This document shows positions 1-8,699 of a stretch of 16,436 nucleotides of DNA, one piece after another. Below the pieces are notes generated by a model. The model worked only from the letters and a program-made list of their open reading frames with translations, made no database searches and was not told where the DNA came from. Source of the DNA: JAGQRJ01 sp041402045 (GTDB lineage Bacteria > Planctomycetota > J058); contig JAWKSZ010000102.1 of the NCBI GenBank assembly GCA_041402045.1, forward strand, positions 1-16,436, written 5' to 3'. Positions within the stretch are counted from its first letter, which is position 1; each line of letters begins with the position of its first letter. Both the position numbers and the translations under genes were made by a program.

Positions 1-543
1 CCCCGGCAGGTCGTGGGCGTGGCCGGCCACGAGCAGCACGCCGTTGAGCCCGCTGATCTCGCCCTGGGCCAGGGGCACGGCGCCCGCGTCGGTGAAGCGC
101 GCGAGGGTCTCGGCGTCGGTGGCCATGGTGTGCACCCGCGAGGCGGACTGCGGGTCGATCGGCGAGGCCATGGCGGCGAAGGTCGTGATCCGCTGGATCC
201 CCATGCGCGCGGCGACCCCGATCAGCTCTTCGCACAGGCTGTAGCCGCGGCTCTGGGGCTGGGCCTCGCTGAGGAAGATCACCAGGTCGCGCCGTCCCTC
301 CGGGTCGCGCCAGGCGTAGAACACGCCCCGGGGCTGCCGCGGCGGCTGCATGAGCCCGCGCTTGACCGAGACGTCGCTCAGGTCGGCGTAGTCCTGGATC
401 TGGACCTCGCCGAGCTGCTCGGCGCCGAGCTGCTCCAGGAGGTAGGTCGCGGCGAGGATTCCCACGTGCCCCATGCCGGGCCACGCGGCGACGAGCCACG
501 GTTCCTTGAGGTTCTTGGGGAGGTGTACGTCGTGCAGGGTCAT
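1..543 (-). CDS. PAC2 (proteasome assembly chaperone 2-like) family protein, partial at 3' end
   Basis: This is the first 181 codons of a gene that runs off the left edge of the window. The ATG at 543 is preceded by a clear purine-rich ribosome site (AGAAGAAGG, about four bases before the start). The protein begins MTLHDVHLPKNLKEPWLVAAWPGMGHVG. The pattern of an N-terminal strand followed by a glycine-rich AWPGMGHVG loop, then a YLLEQLGAE helix, is typical of the PAC2/COG2047 superfamily. Later segments RRDLVIFLSEAQPQ and ITTFAAMASPI fit the alternating strands and helices of this phosphorylase-like fold. Archaeal and eukaryotic relatives assist proteasome assembly. The role of bacterial copies is not established, so no reaction is assigned. 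The gene lies 146 bp downstream of the oxidoreductase operon on the same strand and may or may not be cotranscribed with it. Confidence 0.85.
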   Translation of the reverse strand, partial: MTLHDVHLPKNLKEPWLVAAWPGMGHVGILAATYLLEQLGAEQLGEVQIQDYADLSDVSVKRGLMQPPRQPRGVFYAWRDPEGRRDLVIFLSEAQPQSRGYSLCEELIGVAARMGIQRITTFAAMASPIDPQSASRVHTMATDAETLARFTDAGAVPLAQGEISGLNGVLLVAGHAHDLPG

Positions 544-689
544 GGTGCCTTCTTCTGGGCTCACCCCCGGTGGGTGGGGAGGGTCACGGGCGTTTCCCTA
601 CCCAACGCAACTTCCGGTCCAACCCTCGAAGCCCTGCGAGCCGGGGGTTAGGGGAGTGTTCGTCGGCCAAAATGGCGCAGGTCTGGCGG

Positions 690-2863
690 TCAGCCCTGGA
701 GCTGCGTGCCGATCGGCAGGCGCCGGATTCGGGGGGCGCCGGCGGCGCGCAGCGCGCTGCACACCGCCGAGGCGACACCGGGGACGCCGACCTCGCCGAT
801 CCCGCCCATGGGCTCCTCGGACTCCACGATGTGCACCTCGACCGCGGGGGCCTCGTGGATCCGCACCAGGGGGTAGTCGTGGAAGTTCGACTGCTCGACG
901 CGGCCGTCCTTGAGCGTGATCCCCTGCCCGAGGGTCGCCGAGAGCGCGAAGATCGCCGCGCCCTGGAGCTGGGCCTCGACCTGGTCGGGGTTGATCACGA
1001 GCCCGCAGTCGATCGCGACCACGACCCGGCGGATCCGGGGCACGCCGTCCTCGAGGGTGGCCTCGACGACGTGGGCCGCGAAGCCCTTGAACGACTCGTG
1101 CACCGAGATCCCGCGCCCCATGCCCTCGGCGGGCTCGGTGTCCCAGCCCGCGGCCTCGGCGGCGACGCGCAGCACGCGCTGCAGCCGCGGGTGCTCCTCG
1201 AGGAGCTGCATGCGCAGCGCGTAGGGGTCCTGGCCGAGGGCCTCGGCCAGCTCGTCGAGCATGCTCTCCTTGGCGAAGGCGGTGTTCGAGTGGCCCACCG
1301 AGCGCCACCACTGCACGGGCACGCGCAGGACCGGCGAGTGCAGCTCGACCTTGAGGTTCGGGATCCCGTGGGGCATGTCCGCGGCCCCCTCGACCGAGGT
1401 CCCGTCGACGCCGTCCTTGATCATGGCGCCCTCGAAGGCGGTGCCGCGGGCGATCGACTGCCCCACGATCCGCTGGTGCCAGGCGCTGATCGCGCCGTCC
1501 TGGATCCCGGCCACGATCCGGTTCACGAACAGCGGGCGATACCAGCCGCCCTGGAGGTCGTCCTCCCGGGTCCATACCGTCTTGATCGGAGCCCCCAGGT
1601 CCTTGGCGGCCAGGGCCACCTCGAGGGCCTCGAGCACGAAGTCGCTGGCGGGGTTCGCGCGCCGGCCGAAGCCGCCGCCGAGGTAGGAGTTCTGGAACTC
1701 GACCTGCTCCGGGGTCACCCCCAGGCGTCCGACGACGGCGGGGTGGTCGATCCCCAGGAACTGCGTCCCGGTGGTGAGCTTCGCGCCCCCGTCCGCGCGC
1801 AGCTCGACCAGGCACGAGAGCGGCTCCATCGGCGCGTGGGCTTGATAGGGGACCTCGTAGACCGCCTCGAGGGTGCGCTCCGCGGCGCTCAGGGCCGCGA
1901 CCACGTCGCCGTCGTCGCGGGCCACGTTCCCCGGCCGCTGACTCAGGCCCTCGAAGTGCGCGCGCAGCGCGTCCGAGTCCAGGGGCGCGTCGCCGCCCTC
2001 GCCGGGCGTCCACTCGAGCTCGAGGGCCGCGCGCCCGCGGAACGCCGACCAGTAGCCGTCGCCGATCACTGCGACCCCGCTCGGGACCTCGACCACCGCC
2101 TTCACGCCGGGGATCGCCTTGGCCTCCGCGGCGTCGAACCGAGCGAGCTTGCCCCCGAAGGTCGGAGGGCGGGCGACGAGGGCGGTGAGCATGCCCTCGA
2201 CCCGCTGGTCGAGGCTGAACAGCGCCTGCCCGCGGACCTTGACCGCGGAGTCCTGGCGCGGCGTCGGCTTGCCGATCCGCTCGAACTGGGCGCGCTCGCG
2301 CAGCTCGACCCGCTCCGCGATCTGGACGTCGCCGGCGGCCTGGGCCAGCTCGCCGTAGCCGAGCACGCGGTCCGAGGCGGCGTGGCGGACCTTGCCGTCG
2401 GTTGCCTCGCAGTCTGCGGCGTCGACCCCCCACTGCGTGGCGGCCGCCGTGACCAGCGCCACGCGCGCGGTCGCGCCGGCCATGCGCATCTGCTCGTAGG
2501 AGCTCCAGGTGCTGGTGCTCCCTCCGGTAGCCTGCACGCCGAAGGCGTTGTTGGCGAAGGCCGGGTCCGCGGGGGCGGGCAGCACGCGGATCGTGGCCGG
2601 GTCGACCCGCAGGCCTTCGGCGACCACGATCGCCAGCCCGGTCCAGATCCCCTGGCCCATTTCGTCGTGCTTGGCCAGGAGCGTGATCTCTCCCGAGGGC
2701 GCGATTCGCAGGAAGGCGTTGGGCTGGAACACGGCCGGGGCCTCGGGCTCGGCGTCCTGGGCCTGGGCGCGGCGCGCGCCCCAGCTCACCCCGAGGATCA
2801 GGCCGCCGCCCGCGAGCAGCGAGCCCTTGAGGAAGCCCCGGCGGGAGAGGTTCTCGACCCCGC

Positions 2864-2867
<4 letters not shown>
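690..2867 (-). CDS. Tat-exported IorB-like molybdopterin-binding subunit (xanthine dehydrogenase / isoquinoline 1-oxidoreductase family)
   Basis: A 725-residue large subunit of a molybdenum hydroxylase, close to the usual IorB length. It starts with a twin-arginine signal (SRRGFLKG at about residues 8-15, a hydrophobic stretch, then an ARRAQAQDAE cleavage region), so the folded, cofactor-loaded enzyme should be exported to the periplasm. Family motifs run in order: GHDEMGQG-type loop (KHDEMGQGIW), QATGGSTSTW, GGGFGRR and WRSVGHS. Near the C-terminus is GGIGEVGVP, whose glutamate (about residue 692) corresponds to the catalytic base of xanthine dehydrogenase-type enzymes. The ATG is chosen because AGGAGG lies about five bases upstream and because it overlaps the stop of the Fe-S subunit gene as ATGA, a sign of translational coupling. 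An upstream in-frame extension to 3209 lies wholly inside that neighbour and is rejected. The substrate (N-heterocycle, aldehyde or other) cannot be told from sequence. Confidence 0.93.
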
Positions 2868-3340
<473 letters not shown>

Positions 3341-3350
3341 AGCCGACCTC

Positions 3351-3959
3351 CTACTGCTTCGCCGGGGGCGACGCCGCCCCGCCCTCGATCCACGCGCGGA
3401 ACGCGGCGACGAACGCGTCGTGCGCCACCGGCACCGCCTCGCGTCCGGGCCCCGGGTCCCAGCCCCAGAGCACCAGCGCGTCGTGGCTCACGTGCTCGAG
3501 CAGCTGCTCCAGCGAGCGGTCGCCGTTCTTCGCGCGGTCCTTCAGCGCCTCGGCCAGGGCGTGATCGTCGAGGCCCTCCCAGGCCATGGAGCGCGGGGCG
3601 AGGCCCCAGTGAGGCGCGCCCGGGACCCCCGCCAGCGGCTGGTTCGCCGGCTGGTGGCAGGTCGCGCAGTGGAGCCCCGGCATGCCGTGGTTCTCGGGGC
3701 CGCGCTGCACGTTCTGGGGGTGGATCCGCGCGTCGTCGCCGACCCGGGGGCGGTCCCCCGCGGGGTGGCAGTTCAGACAGCGCGGGTGGCGCAGGACCCG
3801 GGCCACCGTGGTGAAGGGGTCCACCTCGGGGGCCTGTTCGGCGGGGGCGGGCGCCTGCTGCGGCGCCGGCTCCGCGGGCTGGGGCTCCGGGTCCCCGCTG
3901 CAGCCGAAGGCCAGCAGCGCGGCGCCGGTCGAGATCCACAGACGGTGTCGCAGGTTCAC
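3351..3959 (-). CDS. Di-haem c-type cytochrome lipoprotein, isoquinoline 1-oxidoreductase-associated subunit
   Basis: A 202-residue predicted lipoprotein. The likely start is GTG at 3959, after a long G-rich ribosome site (GAGGGGGGGACC). The in-frame ATG at 4010 would add a charged, unsupported extension. The N-terminus has a short hydrophobic segment ending LLAFGC-S, an imperfect lipobox with C20 as lipidated residue, then a proline/glutamine/glutamate-rich tether. Two CxxCH haem-attachment motifs follow: CLNCH at 61-65 and CATCH at 98-102. The HPRCLNCHPAGDRP block and the downstream LWGWDPGPGRE segment recall the small cytochrome-like proteins commonly annotated as an isoquinoline 1-oxidoreductase subunit. 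Placed 10 bp before the Fe-S subunit gene, it is inferred to accept electrons from the IorAB-like enzyme and feed them to the respiratory chain. Confidence 0.88.
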   Translation of the reverse strand: MNLRHRLWISTGAALLAFGCSGDPEPQPAEPAPQQAPAPAEQAPEVDPFTTVARVLRHPRCLNCHPAGDRPRVGDDARIHPQNVQRGPENHGMPGLHCATCHQPANQPLAGVPGAPHWGLAPRSMAWEGLDDHALAEALKDRAKNGDRSLEQLLEHVSHDALVLWGWDPGPGREAVPVAHDAFVAAFRAWIEGGAASPPAKQ

Positions 3960-3963
3960 GGTC

Positions 3964-4019
3964 CCCCCCTCGAACCCTGGGATCTTGCGTCGAGCGCGCG
4001 GGATTGGCAATGAGGGGGG
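3964..4019 (-). promoter_or_regulatory. Possible inverted repeat masking the cytochrome gene ribosome site
   Basis: Read on the minus strand, CCCCCCTC at 4019-4012 is exactly complementary to GAGGGGGG at 3971-3964, with 40 bases between. The second arm is the presumed ribosome-binding site of the cytochrome gene starting at 3959. In a transcript from the upstream ABC operon, pairing could hide this site. An 8-bp match in such GC-rich sequence can arise by chance, so this is tentative. Confidence 0.25.
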
Positions 4020-4023
4020 CGGC

Positions 4024-5204
4024 TCAGTCGCGCGGACGCACTGCAGTGCCGTCGCTGACCTGGTCGTCGGGGTGGGTGATCACCCGCGCGCCCGGCTCGA
4101 GGCCGCCCTCGACCTGGGCGAACAGCCCGCCGCGCTTGCCGAGGTCCACCTTCCGCGCGCGGGCGACTCCGTCCTCGTAGACGTAGACCTGCCAGCCCTC
4201 GTCGCCGCGGAACAGCGCGCTGTTGGGGACGAGGAGCACGTCGCTCCCCTCCCAGAGCACGAAGGTGGCCTCGACCCGGTAGCCGTCGCCCAGGTCGCGC
4301 CAGGTCTCGCGGGGCGCGCGAATGTCGACGATCACGCGCACCCGCTGCTCCTCGACCCCGAGCGCCGAGACCTTGGTGAACCCGATCGGCTCCACGCCGC
4401 GGACCACCGCCTCGAGGGTCTCGCCGCCCCAGCGGTCGAGGAGCGCGCGCATGCCGGGCTGGATCCGCACGGCGTCGGCGGAGAGCACCTCGACCTCGAC
4501 CTCCAGCGCCGAGGGGTCGCCGATCTCCACGATCGGCTCGCCGGCCTGGACCACCCCCTCGCTCTCGCGCAGGACCTGCAGCACCCGCGCCTCGAGGGGC
4601 GCCTGGACCGTGATCGCCTCGGCGGTCTCGCCGCCGAGTAGCTCAGCGCCGCGCGCGCGGCCTGCAGCTCGTGGCGCGCGACCTCGACCGCGAACACCGC
4701 CGAGCGCTGGCGCGCGACGCTCGCGCGCTGGGCGGCCTGGGCGCGGTCGAGGTCGGCTCGGGTCCCGGCGCCGCCGGCGTAGAGCTCCTGCAGGCGCGCG
4801 AGCTCGGCCTCGGCGAGCTTGGCTTCGCTCGCGGCGACCTGGACCTGCTCCTCGCTGGCCTTGAGCTGGGCCTCACCCACCTGCACCCGGGCCTCGGCCT
4901 CGGCGCGGGTCCGCGCGTCGAGGAGCGTGGCGCGCAGCGGCTTGATCGCCACGATCGGCTGGCCCTGGCCCACGGTGTCGCCGACCTCGAGGGTCACCCG
5001 CTCGCCGTAGCCCGGCACCGGCGCCGAGATCACGTAGCGGTCCTTGACCCGGGTCTGGCCCTCCTCGCGCACGGTGACCTGCAGCGCGCCGCGGGCGACC
5101 TCGCCCAGGGCGACCTGGGGCGGGCGCGGCATGAAGCCGTAGACGATCGCGGCCACGAGGCCGAGGGCGAAGGCGAGGAGCAGGAGGCGTCGGAGCCAGC
5201 GCAT
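4024..5204 (-). pseudogene. HlyD-family periplasmic adaptor of ABC exporter, frameshifted
   Basis: The membrane-fusion subunit that would link the ABC permease to an outer-membrane channel. ATG at 5204 (GGGAG five bases upstream) opens a frame with a membrane anchor at residues 6-24, a first lipoyl half-motif (ISAPVPGYGERVTLEVGD) and a long alpha-hairpin coiled coil rich in Ala, Glu and Gln (about 95-185, ending AARAALSYS). At about 4630-4640 the homology moves to another frame, where GETAEAITVQAPLEARVLQ continues as the second lipoyl half, followed by beta-barrel and membrane-proximal segments (VLLVPNSALFRGDEGWQVYVYEDG) to TGA at 4024. Restoring one base after TAC-TC would join the two into a protein of about 390 residues, normal for the family. 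Without correction only about 190 residues plus an unrelated tail would be made. The break may be a real mutation or a sequencing/assembly error. It lies 2 bp after the permease stop. Confidence 0.85.
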
Positions 5205-5206
5205 GG

Positions 5207-7569
5207 TCACTCCCGGGTCTTGAGCACGGCGACCAGGTCCAGCCGGTCGAGGCGCCGCCGCACGATCAAGGCCGACACGCTGGCGGAGATCAGGACCACC
5301 AGCGCGGCGAAGGTGTAGGTCCGGAGCTCGATCACGAACGGGATCCGGAACAGGTCGTTCTGCCAGGTCTGGACCATGCCCCAGCACAGCCCGAGCCCGA
5401 TCCCCCAGCCCAGGGGGATCGCGATCAGGGTCAGGAGCGCGAGCTCGCCCAGGAGGATCGAGGAGATCTCCCAGCGGGTGAGGCCCAGGACCCGCAGGCT
5501 GGCCAGCTCGCGGCTGCGCTCGGAGAGCGCGATCCGCGCGGCGTTGTAGACCACGCCGAAGGCGATGCTCGCGGCGAGGATCGTGCTGAAGAAGGCGAAG
5601 GTCAGGATCTGGCGCTCCATGGTCTCGCGCAGCGTCGCCAACGAGCTGCCCACGCTGAGGATCCCCGCCACCCGCGGGCGGTCGTGCAGCCGGCGGAAGA
5701 GCTCGTCCTGCGCGGCGGGGTCGCAGGTCAGGTGCACCCCGCTGATCGTGGGCCCCTCGCCCAGGAGCCGGTTCAGCGCGTCGAGGGACATGTAGCTCGA
5801 GGCGCCCACGAACTCGCGCACCAGCCCCGCGATCTCGACCTCGACCACCGGGCGCGCGCCCTCGAGCACCTCGACGGTGAGGGTGTCCCCGGGCCGGACC
5901 TGGAGGATCGTGGCCACCGCCTCGCCCAGGAGCAGCCCCTCGGGGGGCGGGGCGAAGGGGCGCAGCTCGCGGTCGAGGAGCTGGTGCAGCTCGCTCCCGG
6001 GCTCCACGCCGTTGAGCCCGGTGCGGTAGCTGCGCTGCGCCTTGCGCAGGGTCACCGGCACCTGGCGGAAGGGCTCGCCGCGCCACACCCCGGGCAGCCC
6101 CTGGAGCTCGAACAGCGCCTCGCGCGCGGTGGGCTCGACGAAGTTCACGGTCACGTCTTCGCGCTGCACGAGGTTGTACTGCACGTAGAGCATGAAGTCG
6201 GTGGCGTCGGAGAAGAACGAGCTGACCATGAGCAGCGCGCAGGCGAAGCCGATCCCCAACACCGAGAGCCCGGCGTTGAGCGGGCGGCGCTCGAGGCCGC
6301 GCACGATCATGCGCGCGGACTGCGGGAGCACCCGGCCCAGCCCCAGGCGCTCGACGACGCTCACCCGGTAGCGCGCGGGGGCCTCGGGGCGCATGGCCTC
6401 CGCCGGGGGCAGGAGCACGGCGCGCCGGACCGCGAAGGCCGCCCCCAGGAGCGCGGCGGCGAGGCTGATCCCGGTGGCCGCCAGCGCCACCCAGGGCGGG
6501 AGCGCGTAGCGCAGGCTCGGGAAGCGGTAGAAGGTCACGTACATGTCGCTCATGCCCGCGCCGAGCCAGGCTCCGCTGGCGACGCCCAGGGCCGCGCCGA
6601 GCAGGGTCACCGCGGCCACGAGCTTGGCGTAGTGCGCGCCGATCTCGAGGCTGCGATACCCGAAGGCCTTGAGCGCCGCGATCTGCTCGCGCTGGGTGTG
6701 CACCAGGCGCGTGATCACCACGTTCAGCAGGAACGCCGCGACCCCGAGGAAGATCGTGGGGAACATGCGCGACATCATGCGCAGCTGCTTGAACTCCTCG
6801 TCCAGGTAGCGGTGCGAGAGCTGGTCCTCGCGCCCGTGGGCGCCGGTGCCGCCGTAGCGCGCCAGGAGCTCGTCCAGGCGCTCGATCACGTCCTCCTCCC
6901 GGGCCTGGGCGGTGAGGGTCAGGCTCACGCGGTTGAAGGCGCCCTCCATGTCGAAGGCCACGCTCAGGGGCTCCCGGGCCATCCACAGCACCGCGTAGCG
7001 CGAGAAGTCGGGGAGCAGGGTCCCGGGGCCGAGCTGGAACACGTAGTCCGGCGCGAGGGCGATCCCCACCACCCGCAGCTCCTTCTGGTGCCCGTTGACC
7101 ACGACCTGGAGCGTGTCCCCGGGGCCGAGGCCGTGGACCTCGGCGAAGCCGTCGGAGAGCAGGACCTCGTCGTCGCGCAAGGGCGAGACCTGACGCCCGG
7201 CGCGCAGGTAGACCTGGTTCAGCGCGCCGCGGTCGTCGGGGTCGAGGGAGACCAGGATCCCCGTGATCGGCTCACCGAAGCCCTCGACGTTCAGGGTCAG
7301 CGGCGCCGCGACCCGAGTCTCGACCTGGCGCACCCCGGGGATCTCCGCGATCCGCGCGGCGGTCGCGTCCGGGGCGCGCTTGAGCGCGGCGAACACCTCG
7401 GCGAAGCGGTAGTCGCGGTAGAAGCGCGCGCGGGTCGTCTCCAGGGTCGCGAGCACCGAGAGGGACATGACGAAGGTCGCGACCCCCCCCGCGATCACCA
7501 CCGCGATCGCCAGCGCCTGCCCGCGCAGCCGCCACAGATCGCGCAGGACCTTGCGGTCGAGGGTCCGGA

Positions 7570-7573
<4 letters not shown>
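5207..7573 (-). CDS. ABC transporter permease, duplicated FtsX-like domains
   Basis: A 788-residue inner-membrane permease of the FtsX/MacB-like (type VII) class. I see eight hydrophobic segments at about 19-41, 270-291, 317-340, 361-383, 433-454, 656-678, 706-733 and 753-772. They are arranged as two copies of one helix, a large periplasmic domain (about 42-269 and 455-655), then three helices. The cytoplasmic loops after the second helix of each half (REQIAALKAFGYRSLEIG and SRELASLRVLGLTRWEIS) match the conserved FtsX coupling helix that contacts the ATPase. The GTG start overlaps the ATPase stop as GTGA, implying coupled translation. Proteins with an ATPase-permease-HlyD order usually act as export or mechanotransmission pumps. 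The cargo cannot be deduced. Confidence 0.94.
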
Positions 7574-8325
<752 letters not shown>

Positions 8326-8331
8326 GCGGGC

Positions 8332-8360
8332 ACTATACGCCTGGTTCCGCGCCCTGCCCA
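8332..8360 (-). promoter_or_regulatory. Candidate sigma70-type promoter of the ABC exporter operon
   Basis: On the minus strand TGGGCA (8360-8355; four of six bases match TTGACA) is followed after exactly 17 bp by TATAGT (8337-8332; five of six match TATAAT), an unusually AT-rich hexamer for this sequence. Normal spacing would place the transcription start at about 8325, the first base of the GTG start codon, giving a leaderless messenger. This is inferred from sequence only. Confidence 0.4.
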
Positions 8361-8412
8361 GCCCCTGCCCACTTCCCGCGCGGGCGCGCGCATGGACGAG
8401 GATCGAAGACCT

Positions 8413-8586
8413 ACCGCCAAGGCCGCCAAGGTCCGCCACGATGGAAGAAGAGGGGCTGGGCGAACGCGGGACGGGGCTCTGCCTCCACCCACCGCACGCC
8501 GAGACATGGCGGAGCTACCTCCCTCGTGGGCTCGCCGCGCCGGGCTGTCGGGGCGGAGCCTTGGCGATCTTGGCGGCCTTGGCGGT
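8413..8586. repeat. Intergenic element bounded by 18-bp inverted repeats of CCGCCAAGG units
   Basis: ACCGCCAAGGCCGCCAAG at 8413-8430 recurs as its exact reverse complement at 8569-8586, enclosing 138 bp. Each arm is itself a short tandem of a nine-base unit, and degenerate further units continue inward (GTCCGCCACG on the left, GGCGAT next to CCTTGGC on the right). No transposase is present and no direct target duplication is evident. Similar GCCAAG-type repeats occur between genes in several bacterial groups. It could be a non-autonomous repeat or a DNA/RNA hairpin element. Confidence 0.7.
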
Positions 8587-8699
8587 TGAATCTCATACTC
8601 TTCCCCAGACGCGTTGCATTCGCCGGGGCAGCTCCGCTCGCCCCCCACCGCGCTGGTTTCCCCCCAGCGCGCCGGTATGCTCCCGGCCGAGGAGCAGCG

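Larger units (their letters stand above)
8326..8699. other. 374-bp intergenic region between divergent genes
   Basis: This stretch separates the start of the ABC ATPase gene (minus) from the APC permease gene (plus). It holds a candidate minus-strand promoter (8332-8360) and an exact 18-bp inverted repeat (8413-8430 and 8569-8586). Frames crossing it give Arg/Gln- and Pro-rich translations without any recognisable domain, so I see no gene here. GAGGAG at 8690-8695 is the ribosome site for the plus-strand gene. A plus-strand promoter is not clear. Confidence 0.8.

Noticed and set aside
600..650. Possible terminator hairpin after the molybdopterin subunit gene
   Set aside because: The best pairing (AACC/GGTT plus CTCG/CGAG) has a large one-sided bulge and no T-run, which is too weak to call.
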